From an uncultured Bacteroidota bacterium (GTDB taxonomy: Bacteria > Bacteroidota > Bacteroidia > Bacteroidales > VadinHA17), in contig CAIJYD010000026.1 in the NCBI GenBank assembly GCA_903824785.1, positions 49,435 through 113,434 on the forward strand: 64,000 nucleotides of DNA. Direction: 5' to 3'. Position 1 is the first letter of the stretch. Each line of letters begins with the position of its first letter. The notes under the pieces were generated by a model. The model made no database searches, was not told the DNA's origin, and was given only the letters and a program-made list of their open reading frames with translations. Below are positions 47,187 to 57,900 of the stretch, in pieces. The position numbers were made by a program, and so were the translations under genes.

Positions 47187-48674
47187 TCAACTTCCCTGTT
47201 TCATAAATATCTTTATCCTGCTTCTCAGCTTCAATAATCCTTGTTTACCTCTCTCTAATTCAATTGCTTCAAATAGATTAAGCTTGTAAAGAACAAATGG
47301 AAATAAAATCAACAGAAGGATCCTGATGGCAGCAATCAAAACTTTATGGACCGTTTCAAGTTCTATTCCAATCAAAAAGAAAACAATTGCCAGAATCAAT
47401 ACAGTGAGTATTTTCTTCCATTCAAATCCTATCGGCATGAACCTGTTGGCGATTGCGGTAATCATAACCGTATTGATTATCTGAGATATCAATGCTGAAT
47501 ATGCCGCTCCGATAAAGCCGAACCTTTTGATCAGTATGAAATTCAAACCAATATTTACTAGTGCCGCTATAAAAGTAGGAATAAAATAATAGCGTGTTTT
47601 ATTTTTTAATATCAGACCAATATTTACGAAATAATTCATTCCCATTATCAAAAAAGCAAACGACATGACAGGGACGATCAGCACACCGTTCCAGTACTCT
47701 TTATTCTGTACAACCGGCCAAAGAATGATTTTATAAAAGAACAAAAAGAAGAGTACCGCATAGGTCATAATAAAGGTGTAATAAAATAACATCTTCCTGT
47801 AGAACCGGATATTGTTTTCCTGCTTTTCCTGCTGATACATTGTTGGAAGATAACCGATACCGATCGACTGAACCAGCAGCATAACAATATTGGCTATTTT
47901 GAATCCGAACCCATACATACCTGTCTGGCTCTCATCAAGAAGCCAGTTAATCATATACCTGTCGCTTGATGCAAATATGAGATAACCAATCAATGAAACT
48001 GTAATGGGAAGGCCATAGCGAACCGTCATTTTTACTTTGCTGAAATCAAACCGGACCACTATTCTTGGCAGGATAATAGTGAAGAACTGATAAACCATTG
48101 CCAGACCGGAGCCCGCCAGTCGTCCGTACAGAATCCCTTCAATTCCAAGTTTCCCTGAGACAACAAAATATATTGTTGCAAGAACGCTTATCACCAGTCT
48201 GATAAGGTTCGTAATAATATAGTTTAATGGTTTTCCCTCATATTGAAGTATCTGCAAAGGAATGATGTTGTTGATCTCAACAAAAGTGATTAGCCCCGCC
48301 AGAAAAAGCAAATAGGAATAATCGGGTGTTCCCCAGAATAACATTGATATCCCGGGCCTGAATAATGAGATTGTTGCCAGAGACACCAGAGAGAACAGGA
48401 ATAACCATAAAACATTATTGTACAGGAATTTATTATACTCTTTTTTCTCTTTCTCAAGAAAAAAGAATCGCTCATGTCCGGAAGTTATCCCGAAATTAAG
48501 TAAAGCCAGTAATAGCATTATTATAAGTTCCAGAATGGCAAGAACTCCATATTGCCCAATAGGTATCAGTCTGGCATAGACAGGAATAAGAATAAACCCC
48601 AGAGACTTGTTAAGAACATTCCCAAGTCCATAGAACATTGTATTTGTCCCTATTTTCCTTACCTTATCGAGCAT
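47187..48674 (-). CDS. Polysaccharide flippase (Wzx/MOP superfamily)
   Basis: A 495-residue inner-membrane protein with 12-14 hydrophobic segments, opening MLDKVRKIGTNTMFYGLGNVLNKSLGFILIPVYARLIPIGQYGVLAILELI, the typical start of oligosaccharide flippases (PF01943/PF13440). It moves lipid-linked sugar repeats across the membrane. It is the first gene of the minus-strand run, so the operon goes flippase, FkbM, GT4, FkbM. No Wzy-type polymerase is visible in the window. Confidence 0.9.
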   Translation of the reverse strand: MLDKVRKIGTNTMFYGLGNVLNKSLGFILIPVYARLIPIGQYGVLAILELIIMLLLALLNFGITSGHERFFFLEKEKKEYNKFLYNNVLWLFLFSLVSLATISLFRPGISMLFWGTPDYSYLLFLAGLITFVEINNIIPLQILQYEGKPLNYIITNLIRLVISVLATIYFVVSGKLGIEGILYGRLAGSGLAMVYQFFTIILPRIVVRFDFSKVKMTVRYGLPITVSLIGYLIFASSDRYMINWLLDESQTGMYGFGFKIANIVMLLVQSIGIGYLPTMYQQEKQENNIRFYRKMLFYYTFIMTYAVLFFLFFYKIILWPVVQNKEYWNGVLIVPVMSFAFLIMGMNYFVNIGLILKNKTRYYFIPTFIAALVNIGLNFILIKRFGFIGAAYSALISQIINTVMITAIANRFMPIGFEWKKILTVLILAIVFFLIGIELETVHKVLIAAIRILLLILFPFVLYKLNLFEAIELERGKQGLLKLRSRIKIFMKQGS

Positions 48675-48814
48675 AATAGGTTAAATTTAGAAAAGTCCCG
48701 GTAAATTTAATCAATATTTGATGCCATGTTAAACTGACCCTCAGTATAAAAATATTAGTAGCAGGTTAAACCAAAAAGAGTTTTAAAGAAATCCGGTGTT
48801 AAAAAACAAATTCT

Positions 48815-48822
48815 TACTTTTG
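48815..48822 (+). promoter_or_regulatory. Candidate -7 box for the 220-residue gene
   Basis: TACTTTTG (TAnnTTTG) followed by GCG, 19 bases before the ATG at 48842. No clear -33 element. Confidence 0.4.
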
Positions 48823-48841
48823 GCGTTTCTATAAAAACAAT

Positions 48842-49504
48842 ATGGGAGCAGTTACATTTGGAATTCCAAAAAACCTTGTACTTCTTATCCGGGAACATTT
48901 TTCGATTGAAGTATTTGTTGAGACAGGGACCTATAAGGGCAAAACTTCAATGTGGGCAGCAGGGTTATTCCGCGAGGTTTATACCATAGAAAACTCTGAA
49001 GAACTTTTTAATTTGTCTTCGAAAATCCTTAGTAAATATAAAAACGTTCATTCTTTATTCGGGAATTCAGCATCTCAACTAAAAAATGTCGTTGACCAGA
49101 TCGATCATCCTTGCGTATTCTGGCTCGATGCACACTGGTGTGGAGGAGATACATACGGAAGCGACGATCCCTGCCCTCTTTTGGATGAGATCAGAATCAT
49201 TAAAGAATCTGTTCACAAACACATCCTGATAATTGACGATGCCCGGTTTTTCCTGAAACCTCCGCCTGAGCCGCAAAACTCCGGTTTGTGGCCGGGATTA
49301 AAGGAGCTAACCGCTCTTCTTAATGAGGATGAGGAGTACTTTACGTTTACAGCTGAAGATGTTATTGTATCATTACCTGAATCGGCAAAGCCGGCCCTGC
49401 AATCCTATTTTAATGAAATTCACCTGAATGAATTCCCGGGAGGAGGCATTATGTCCAACATTCAGTTTGCCCTGAGGAACATATGCCGAAAGTGGAAAAC
49501 CTGA
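48842..49504 (+). CDS. Class I SAM methyltransferase-like protein of unknown role
   Basis: A 220-residue soluble protein. VFVETGTYKGKTSMWAAGLFREVYTIENSEELF (about residues 19-51) resembles the SAM-binding loop and acidic end of strand 2 in class I methyltransferases. FWLDAHWCGGDTYGSDDPCPLLDEI (about residues 93-117) contains a conserved-looking DAHW motif and possible metal ligands. HILIIDDARFFLKPPPEPQ follows. Similar short proteins are seen among polysaccharide genes. It faces a GT2 gene tail to tail, one base apart. Confidence 0.75.
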   Translation: MGAVTFGIPKNLVLLIREHFSIEVFVETGTYKGKTSMWAAGLFREVYTIENSEELFNLSSKILSKYKNVHSLFGNSASQLKNVVDQIDHPCVFWLDAHWCGGDTYGSDDPCPLLDEIRIIKESVHKHILIIDDARFFLKPPPEPQNSGLWPGLKELTALLNEDEEYFTFTAEDVIVSLPESAKPALQSYFNEIHLNEFPGGGIMSNIQFALRNICRKWKT

Positions 49505-49505
49505 T

Positions 49506-50333
49506 CTACTTGCCTGCAATGGTTTTTTTAGTCATTAACAGCCATCCGCAGACATTATCAATAAATTTATAAAGCTTCTTTTTTCTTTTAATCAGGTTAA
49601 TTATCTGCCCGAAGTTTGAGTTATAGAAATACCTGTATTCCATAAGATCCTCTTCCATCTTCGGGAAATTTCTTTTCAGAATGTCGTGTGATTCTTCCCT
49701 GGCCAGCTGGAAATTTTCTTTCCTGCTGCTTATTCCGCCTATCTTAAAATAGCTTATGTCAACAGCTATATGCAGGTAGCTCTTTTCATGAATGACTAGT
49801 GCCTTAAGAAAAAACTCCCAGTCAGAGGCTATTTTATAACTATCAGTATAATAACCTGTTTCATTAAATAAACTTCTTTTAATAAGAGACGCCTGATGGG
49901 GCAGACTGTGAATACATAATTTATGAAGTGAAATACTTTCCGGCGAAGCTACTCTCCTGAACTTACCGTTTGGTCTTATTTTCAGCACATCACCCGATAC
50001 AATATCAGCCAGTATACCGTGACTGAAAATCTTTTCAAGTACATTACAGTCTACCAGGTAATCACCTGAGTTCAGAAACAGGCAATATTCACCCTTCGAA
50101 ACCATTATCCCCTTATTCATGGCATCATATGTACCCTTATCCTGTTCACTGATCCAGTAACTCAGATAGGAGGAATTATCCCTTATAACCTCAGCACTGC
50201 CGTCCGTTGAGTCTCCATCAATAATAATGAATTCAAAATTCTTATAGCTCTGCGCAATTACACTACTGATTGTTTTCTTCAATCCATCGCAATTATTGCG
50301 GTTAACAGTAATAATTGATAATTTTCTTTCCAT
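49506..50333 (-). CDS. Glycosyltransferase family 2 protein
   Basis: A 275-residue GT-A enzyme: LSIITVNRNNCDGLKKTISSVIAQSYKNFEFIIIDGDSTDGS at the start, YDAMNKGIMVSKGEYCLFLNSGDYL (where the usual DXD is replaced by SGD, as in a subset of GT2), and SLPHQASLIKRSLFNETGYYTDSYKIASDWEFFLKAL with the catalytic-base region. Typical of enzymes adding one sugar to a capsule or lipopolysaccharide. It is transcribed alone. Confidence 0.92.
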   Translation of the reverse strand: MERKLSIITVNRNNCDGLKKTISSVIAQSYKNFEFIIIDGDSTDGSAEVIRDNSSYLSYWISEQDKGTYDAMNKGIMVSKGEYCLFLNSGDYLVDCNVLEKIFSHGILADIVSGDVLKIRPNGKFRRVASPESISLHKLCIHSLPHQASLIKRSLFNETGYYTDSYKIASDWEFFLKALVIHEKSYLHIAVDISYFKIGGISSRKENFQLAREESHDILKRNFPKMEEDLMEYRYFYNSNFGQIINLIKRKKKLYKFIDNVCGWLLMTKKTIAGK

Positions 50334-50531
50334 CAGATAATTATATGCCTGTCAAAATAGTGTAAGGAGGATTATTTCTTTGTTCATTCTAATTGAAGAC
50401 AAAGATACTATAAGCTGAAATATTGATTTAGTTTTGTCAAAATAATTTTCGCCTGAAGCTGCATTAAGCTGTTTCACAGGAATGAAATTGCAGATGGAAA
50501 TATTTATAATTAAAAATACCTGATAATTACA

Positions 50532-50539
50532 TACTTTTG
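50532..50539 (+). promoter_or_regulatory. Candidate -7 box for the YfhO-like gene
   Basis: TACTTTTG (TAnnTTTG) followed by C, 33 bases before the ATG at 50573, in a 239-base gap that otherwise shows no feature. Confidence 0.4.
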
Positions 50540-50572
50540 CTATTGACTAAAATATTAAAAACACACTTTTAA

Positions 50573-53035
50573 ATGGAAATCAAAAACATATTTAACAAGG
50601 CTTTACCCCATTTTCTTGCGACGGTGATTTTTGTAGTAATTTCCGTAATCTATTTTTATCCTGTTCTTGAGGGAAAAGTACTTCATACAAATGATGTAAC
50701 TGTTTCAAAGAATTCTTCGAAGGAAATCAGCGACTTCAGGGCAAAATATGGAGAGGAACCGCTATGGACAAACTCTATGTTCGGCGGAATGCCTGCCTAT
50801 CTTATTTCTGCAAAATATTCAGGTAACATCATCCGTTATGCTCATAACCTCCTGACTATATTCAGATTACCCATTGCTTCAATATTTCTTTCAATGCTGG
50901 GTTTTTATGTTTTGCTTCTGTTTTTCAAGGTCGACCAGCGGCTGGCAGTTGCCGGTGCTATTGTTTACGGATTCTCAACATACTTCTTCTTTATACTGGC
51001 TGCAGGCCATAACACAAAGTCATTAGCAATTGCGTATATGGCTCCGATGATAGGTGGCATATATTACTCCTACAGACACAATGCCATTAAAGGAGCACTG
51101 ATAGCAACCTTTTTCCTTACTCTCGAAATACTGGCAAACCATCCTCAGATTACCTATTATTCTTTCCTCTGCATTCTTGTATTCATTATTGCCGAATTTG
51201 TTTTTTCTGTGAGGAAAAAAGAGATTATGCGATTCTTAAAAAGTTCAGCGATCCTGATAATTCCAGTATTGCTTTCGGTCGGTATGAATTTCAGTTCATT
51301 ATATACTACCTATGAATATGGAAAATATTCTACAAGAAGCAAGTCGGAACTGGTAACCAATGATTCAAACAAAACCGGCGGCCTCGATAAAGATTATGTT
51401 ACTCAATGGAGTTATGGCGTGGGGGAAACACTTACACTGCTTATCCCAGACGTCAGAGGTGGTGCATGCCAGCCATTTGATAAAAACTCCGAAACTGTTA
51501 CTGCTTTACGGAAGAACAACGCTGCTCAATATGTAAATCAGTTTCAGCAGTACTGGGGCACGCAGCCATGGGTTGATGGCCCCGTTTATGTCGGAGCTGT
51601 TATCTTCTTCCTGTTTATTCTAGGATTATTTTTAGTAAAAGGCGTTGAAAAATGGTGGCTCCTTGCGGCAACATTGCTCTCTGTAATGCTTGCCTGGGGA
51701 AAGAATTTTATGCCGCTGACCAATTTTTTCCTCGACTATTTCCCCGGATATGATAAGTTCAGGGCCGTTACAATGACACTCGTTATAGCCGAATTCTGTA
51801 TTCCACTGCTGGGAATACTTGCTTTACGCGATATCTTTAATGGAACTGCTTCAAAGAAAGATATACTGAAAGGAATAAAAATTGCTTTCGGGATAACCGG
51901 TGGTATTACACTGCTTTTAATTCTCTTCCCTGCACTGGCTGGTTCCTTTATATCTCCGGCGGAGTTGCAGTCGCAAGTCCCGGAATGGCTCTCTTCTGCA
52001 CTTATTTCTGACAGGAAAGATCTTTTAAGAAGCGATTCTCTGCGATCTTTCATTCTGATCCTGCTTGGAACAATTCTTCTTCTTGCATTTTACTATGAAA
52101 AGATAAAGAAAGAGTATGTAATATATCTTTTTGCCATACTTTTCCTTACTGATATGTGGTTTGTCGACAAAAGATACTTAAATGCCGACAAGTTTATGAG
52201 GAAGGAAGTAAAAATGAAACTATCAGCACCCTCTGTTGCTGACAATTTTATTTTAAAGGATGTTTCAGATTACAGGGTCCTCAATATGAGTGTCTCTCCA
52301 TTCAATGATGCATCAACTTCTTTATATCATAAATCTATAGGTGGATATCATGGGGCCAAGCTAAAGAGATACCAGGAACTCATAGATACATCATTAAGCC
52401 GCGATATCAGCATGATTCAGACAATAGGCCAGAATGTAAAAACACTTGAAGAATTTCAGGCAGTTTTCAATCTTACTCCCGCCCTTAATATGCTAAATGC
52501 CAAATATATAATATATAATCAGGAAGCTCCTCCTCTGGTAAATCAAAATGCTTCAGGTAATGCCTGGTTTGTTCAAACCCCGGTATTCGCCGGTAATGCA
52601 AATGAAGAACTTTCAAGTATAAACAACCTTCAGCCATCAAAACAGGCAACAATTGACAAGCGCTTTAAAGATCTGGTAACCAAGAGTGATTATCCGGTCA
52701 CAGACGGGGATACAATATTTCTTAAATCCTATAAGGCTAATGAGCTGATATATTCCAGCAAAGCCTCAGGCGAGAAGCTTGCCATTTTTTCGGAAATATA
52801 CTACCCTGCCGGCTGGAAAAGCTATATCGACGGTAAAGAGAGTAAATATTTCCGCGCTGATTATGTGCTGAGAGGGATGGTTATCCCTTCAGGTGAACAC
52901 GAAATAAAATTTGTCTTTAAGCCCTCCTCATTTGATGTTGGAAATAAAATTTCGTTTGCAAGCTCATTCCTGTTTATCCTTTTGGTTGCAGGCTATTTTG
53001 TGGCTGAATTTAAAATGAAACCCAAGTCTGAATAG
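50573..53035 (+). CDS. YfhO-family multi-pass membrane protein
   Basis: An 820-residue inner-membrane protein with around 13 hydrophobic segments and a large C-terminal soluble part. Near the start FYPVLEGKVLHTNDVTVSKNSSKEISDFRAKYGEEPLWTNSMFGGMPAY resembles the family signature (PF09586), with an acidic loop suited to a GT-C glycosyltransferase. The C-terminal SEIYYPAGWKSYIDGKESKYFRADYVLRGMVIPSGEHEIKFVFKP is an Ig-like beta domain typical of the family. In Bacillus, YfhO decorates lipoteichoic acid. Here it probably glycosylates a surface polymer or lipid. Confidence 0.88.
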   Translation: MEIKNIFNKALPHFLATVIFVVISVIYFYPVLEGKVLHTNDVTVSKNSSKEISDFRAKYGEEPLWTNSMFGGMPAYLISAKYSGNIIRYAHNLLTIFRLPIASIFLSMLGFYVLLLFFKVDQRLAVAGAIVYGFSTYFFFILAAGHNTKSLAIAYMAPMIGGIYYSYRHNAIKGALIATFFLTLEILANHPQITYYSFLCILVFIIAEFVFSVRKKEIMRFLKSSAILIIPVLLSVGMNFSSLYTTYEYGKYSTRSKSELVTNDSNKTGGLDKDYVTQWSYGVGETLTLLIPDVRGGACQPFDKNSETVTALRKNNAAQYVNQFQQYWGTQPWVDGPVYVGAVIFFLFILGLFLVKGVEKWWLLAATLLSVMLAWGKNFMPLTNFFLDYFPGYDKFRAVTMTLVIAEFCIPLLGILALRDIFNGTASKKDILKGIKIAFGITGGITLLLILFPALAGSFISPAELQSQVPEWLSSALISDRKDLLRSDSLRSFILILLGTILLLAFYYEKIKKEYVIYLFAILFLTDMWFVDKRYLNADKFMRKEVKMKLSAPSVADNFILKDVSDYRVLNMSVSPFNDASTSLYHKSIGGYHGAKLKRYQELIDTSLSRDISMIQTIGQNVKTLEEFQAVFNLTPALNMLNAKYIIYNQEAPPLVNQNASGNAWFVQTPVFAGNANEELSSINNLQPSKQATIDKRFKDLVTKSDYPVTDGDTIFLKSYKANELIYSSKASGEKLAIFSEIYYPAGWKSYIDGKESKYFRADYVLRGMVIPSGEHEIKFVFKPSSFDVGNKISFASSFLFILLVAGYFVAEFKMKPKSE

Positions 53036-53036
53036 C

Positions 53037-53948
53037 ATGATGCATCATAAGACGTGTCCACTTTGTGAATCTGATCAGATATTTTTACATCTCAGCTGCA
53101 CTGATCATTTTCTCAGTAAAGAGGTTTTTAATTTAAACAGGTGCGGCGATTGTGGTTTCGTTTTTACACAGGATTATCCTGATGAAAATGAAGCAGGCAG
53201 GTATTATGAATCGGAGGATTACATATCGCACAGCGACACATCAAAAGGCCTTTCCAATAAATTATACCGCATTGTAAGAAGTCTGATGCTGCAAAGGAAG
53301 AGCGCCCTGGTCAGAAATGTTACTGGACTGAAGAAAGGAACTCTTCTCGACATAGGCACCGGGACCGGCCATTTTGCTGCCGCAATGAAAAAAGCAGGAT
53401 GGCAGGTTAATGGAATTGAGATTAATGAAAAAGCGCGTGTTCATTCTTCAACGAGATTTGGTTTGGAAATTATCAGCCCCGAACAGATATCAACCCTCGC
53501 TTCTGATAGTTTTGATTGTATCACACTCTGGCATGTTCTTGAACATTTTCATGACCCGTTAAATTATACATCAGAGATAATGCGGCTTTTAAAACCCGGC
53601 GGTCTGTGCCTGATCGCCTTGCCGAATTGTAATTCCTATGATGCAGAATATTATGGGAAGTATTGGGCTGCTTACGATGTTCCAAGACATTTATGGCATT
53701 TCAGTACCTTATCCTTCGGTTTGTTTATGAAAAAAACCGGTGGAGTAGCCGGAGACATCAGAACATTGCCCCTTGATGTATTTTACATTTCTATTCTCAG
53801 TGAAAGATACAAGGGTACAAAGTTACCTTTTATGACAGGAATCCTGAAGGGTATGTATTTCTCTCTTTTAACGGTTATCAACCGAAAACGAAGCAGTTCA
53901 ATTATTTATCTTATGCGTAAACCAACCACATTTCCACACTCTTCATAA
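53037..53948 (+). CDS. Class I SAM methyltransferase with N-terminal zinc ribbon
   Basis: A 303-residue protein. The N-terminal zinc-binding part has CPLC (residues 7-10) and CGDCGF (around residues 36-41). A Methyltransf_23-type domain follows: LLDIGTGTGHFAAAMKKAGWQVNGIEINEKAR and LWHVLEHFHDPLNYTSEIMRLLKPGGL. This arrangement is common in sugar C-methyltransferase-like proteins of surface polysaccharide loci. It starts one base after the YfhO-like stop, so the two are translationally linked. Confidence 0.88.
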   Translation: MMHHKTCPLCESDQIFLHLSCTDHFLSKEVFNLNRCGDCGFVFTQDYPDENEAGRYYESEDYISHSDTSKGLSNKLYRIVRSLMLQRKSALVRNVTGLKKGTLLDIGTGTGHFAAAMKKAGWQVNGIEINEKARVHSSTRFGLEIISPEQISTLASDSFDCITLWHVLEHFHDPLNYTSEIMRLLKPGGLCLIALPNCNSYDAEYYGKYWAAYDVPRHLWHFSTLSFGLFMKKTGGVAGDIRTLPLDVFYISILSERYKGTKLPFMTGILKGMYFSLLTVINRKRSSSIIYLMRKPTTFPHSS

Positions 53949-53958
53949 AAACAGAGGA

Positions 53959-54936
53959 TCAATACCGATCGAGCCATCTGTATCTTCTCGTCTTATCACC
54001 AAACTTCACTGCAAGTGTTATTTCATGTGTTCCGTAGGTTATTCTCTGAATTTCCTGAAGAGTAAAATCAAAAGCATATCCGATAAATACATTATTATAT
54101 TGTAACCCAATATTTGCAATTAATGCACCGCTGGTACGAAAAGCCAGCCCTCCCCATATATCCTCGTGATAAATATATGTAATTCCAATATCGGCTTGCG
54201 GAGCCAGTTCTTCTGACATCATAAGGATAAATGATGGCTGGACCTTAATAACATTTACAGGGTTGAAATCGTATGATCCAAAGAGGTAGTAGTGTCTTAC
54301 CATCTTGAAGTTCTGATAAGCATAGTTCCCCACTTTTGCTGAAGCCTGAAGCAGCTGATCGGCAGAAAAGCCCAGACTGCTGTTCAGATTTAACAGGTAG
54401 ATCCCGAATGTCACATCCGGAATAAACAAGCCGCGCCGAAGATTATTATTGAGCCATGGTTCATTGGGATCCTCAAAACTCAATTGCGTTTCATCAATCT
54501 TATAATGATAACCGGTAAATGCCAGTCCCATAGAAAGCTGGGTACTGCTTTGCAGCCACATATGATAGGCATATGAGGCCTGAAAACCTGTTCTTTGTAC
54601 AAGTCCGTTCTTGTCGCTGAATACATACCCTCCAAAGCCAATTTTCCCATCTGATTTTGGCCTGAAAACCTGACGGGATACCTTTGTTTGTTTAAGAATA
54701 TAACTACGTTTAAGCACTCTTGTCTGAAAGCTGAAAGAAAAGGTGCGTGGTGCGCCGGAATAACCCACCCATTGTTCCCGGGCGGTCAGGTTAATGCTTG
54801 TAAAGCCGTCGCTTCCGGCAACTGCAGGATTGATAAGAAATTTATTATAAAGGTACTGACTGTACAATGGCAATTGCTGCCCAAAAGCCAGGTTTCCAAA
54901 AAGAATGAAAATAAAAATAAAAGCCGCTCTTCTCAC
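53959..54936 (-). CDS. PorP/SprF-family outer-membrane protein (type IX secretion)
   Basis: A 325-residue predicted outer-membrane beta-barrel: signal peptide MRRAAFIFIFILFGNLAFGQ, then QLPLYSQYLYNKFLINPAVAGSDGFTSINLTAREQWVGYSGAPRTFSFSF, the PorP/SprF signature. It ends with alternating strand sequences and an aromatic C-terminus (RYRWLDRY). SprF-like proteins are needed to deliver one partner T9SS cargo, usually the gene next door with a type B (CHU_C) signal. Here that is the giant protein 21 bases upstream, and the pair is likely an operon. Confidence 0.93.
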   Translation of the reverse strand: MRRAAFIFIFILFGNLAFGQQLPLYSQYLYNKFLINPAVAGSDGFTSINLTAREQWVGYSGAPRTFSFSFQTRVLKRSYILKQTKVSRQVFRPKSDGKIGFGGYVFSDKNGLVQRTGFQASYAYHMWLQSSTQLSMGLAFTGYHYKIDETQLSFEDPNEPWLNNNLRRGLFIPDVTFGIYLLNLNSSLGFSADQLLQASAKVGNYAYQNFKMVRHYYLFGSYDFNPVNVIKVQPSFILMMSEELAPQADIGITYIYHEDIWGGLAFRTSGALIANIGLQYNNVFIGYAFDFTLQEIQRITYGTHEITLAVKFGDKTRRYRWLDRY

Positions 54937-54957
54937 AAAAACTTAAAAATAAATATT

Positions 54958-57900
54958 TTATCTGACAATAGTTACATTTCCTATAATCGGTTTCGTACCG
55001 TTATGCAAATCAATAATATAATGGTAAGAGTCAATAGGCAGACTAACCCCGTTGATTTTCCCGTCCCATGGCTGGGGATATCCTTTTTGAGATCTCCAGA
55101 TAATTTCGCCCCACCTGTTAAACAGTTTAACTTCCATCAGCGGATATAACTCAATCTTATCAATATTCCAGACATCATTAATGAGGTCGTTGTTTGGAGA
55201 AATTGCATTGGGAATAACAAGGCATGTTTCATTCAAAGGCTTAATCATTACTGAATCCTTGATGAAACATCCGTTATTGTCCATAACAGTTACTTTATAT
55301 AATCCTCTTAGAATATTTGATATATTCCTCCCGGTTGAATTATCCGACCATTTGTATGAATATGAAGCGCCCGGAACTCCTCCTGACACGTTTAATCTTA
55401 TCTCCCCGTCAGGCTTATCGGGACAAATTGGCTGGGTTATATCAAAGGCAAGTTTCAGGGACTCAGGATCTTTCAGTGTAATTACAGAACTGGCATGGCA
55501 GTTATTTCCATCGGTAATAATAACACTGTAGTTGCCTGCAGGAAGATTCCTTCGGGAACTTCCAAAAATGCCGTCCTCCCAAAGGTAATTAACCGATTTC
55601 ACCTGGTTTAGCGGTTCGATACCAATTGACCCGGTACTTTCTCCTGCACAGTTAATATTAAACCCTCCTGATGTGCTTTCTGACAATGTTAATGACATTC
55701 CAAGCCGGCCAGGCTCAGTTAGGTCAATAGTTTCAGCTGACTTACAGAAATTGCTGTCGGTAATAAGCAAAGTATATTTACCCGCTTTAAGACCGGCGAG
55801 ATCATTTGCTGTTAATAATCGTCCATCGGGAGTTGTCCATTTATAACTGAATGGGGCTAATCCGCTTAAAGGTGTAACAGAGACCGATCCGTTAGCAAGA
55901 CCACTGCAGCTTATATTATACCCGTTATAATCAGAAACTTTTTTAGTAAAACTTAATGGTGCTGGCATTTCAACTCTGACCGAATCTGTTTTAGAACATG
56001 TATTATTATAGGTAACCGTTACCCTGTAATAACCTTCGGTAAGACCTGCAATATCTTCATTTACAGAACCATTAGACCATAAATAATTATATGGAGCAAC
56101 ACCTCCTGAAACAGTAAGGTTGATTGAACCATTATTAAATTCAGTCGAAAGGCAGGTAATATTTGTTGGCGAAAGCTGAAGACCGAAGGAAGGGGGCTGT
56201 GTAAGTGTTATTTCTTTCGAAGCAGTGCAATTATTGGAATCGGTAACGAGGAGAGTGTATGTGCCTGAAGTAAGTGCATTCTGATCTTTACTGCCACTAA
56301 CAATACCCGATCCGTTTATGGTGCTCCAGCTGTATTTATAATCACCCGCACCTCCTCCGGTTACTGAAATATTAACAGACCCTTTTCCACCGTAACAGTT
56401 AATACTAAATGATCCGTCTTTTGAAGTTGAAGTAGTGCCGGAAATTTCAAGTGGAGCTGGTTCAGTTAATGTAAATGAGGGTAATACTGATCCGGGCATT
56501 AGCCTTAGAACACAATTGTTTTCATCTGTAAAGGTTCCAACATAAGTACCTGCCTTCAGATTAAAAATATCCTTTGTATTTCCTGTAAAACCATTTGTTG
56601 GGCTGGCCCATGAATAGTTATATTTACCTGTTCCGCCGGTAAGATTCAGCTTGATGAATCCATCATTTCCCCCTTTACATGAGATATTTGAATTTCCATC
56701 AGGGCTGAAAGAGAGAGCACTTCCGGCCAACTCCATTCCAAGCGGTTCAGTAAGGATAACACTGTCCATTTTTATGCACCCTGATATGTCAGTTGTCATA
56801 AGATAATATTTGCCTGCCGGAACACTATCAAGCAGACTGGTATTTGTTGTAACACCAAGGGGCAACCCGGTTGCAGAAGACCATTTGTATAAATAACTTC
56901 CACTGCCTCCTGTTACAGATTTTACCTCTACAGAACCGTCATCTTCATTCTTGCATGATACATTATTATCGCCCCGGTAAACTTTTTTACTGAATTCAAC
57001 CTTGATCATATCGGGTGCTACAATGCTGGCATCCTGGGAATCTGTATTATAGCAGCCATTTGAATCTTTTATAAACAACTTATAACTTCCTGAAGGAAGG
57101 CTGTCGTACTTATGAAATACATTTATTGTATTAAAAGTGTTATGAATAACAGTATCACGGTTATTATAAACTATCCAGTACTCGAAAGGTGCAATTCCTG
57201 TTGATTCGGAACTCTCTCGTATCCACAGCTCTCCATCTTTTGATGCAGGTTCCGGACAGGTTGTACCAAAACCGTTTACCTTCTGAATGGCATAGAAATT
57301 TTCATCAAGCTTAGCTCCTGAAATAAATTTATTACTACTATTCTGGCAGCCCAGATTATCTGTAACCGATACAGTATAATAACCTCCGATAAGATTGACA
57401 ACGTCTGTGGAATGGTCCGATGTTGTATATCCTGAATGATATTCAAAAGGCCCGTCCCAGGCAACATTAAAAGGAGCTGTACCTCGTGCAAGAATTGCTC
57501 TCAGGGCAGCATCCGAACCGCCTTCGCATGTGAGGGTTTTTGGAATAATCAGACTCTGTAACGGAACAGGATGTACTTTTACCTCGCTTACAAAGGTCTT
57601 TCCCGGAAGGCAGATATTATTATCAACTTTGGGTCTGATTGCAAAATAGACTGATTGTAAAGTATCTGAAGAATTATTATACTGCCTGTTAATAATATAA
57701 CCCGGAACATGATTCAATTCTCCTGATGTGTTTCCGGCTACAATTCCCGGTCCCCCCGTTACACTTACTGTGTAATCAAATACTATTGAACCTGATGTCA
57801 TTACGCTTGGAGACCTTAGAACAATTTCAGTCTTTCCTCCAAAACATATTTCAGGTTTAATATTAAGAGGAACAGCCCTTGGTGTTGGATTGACAGTTAC

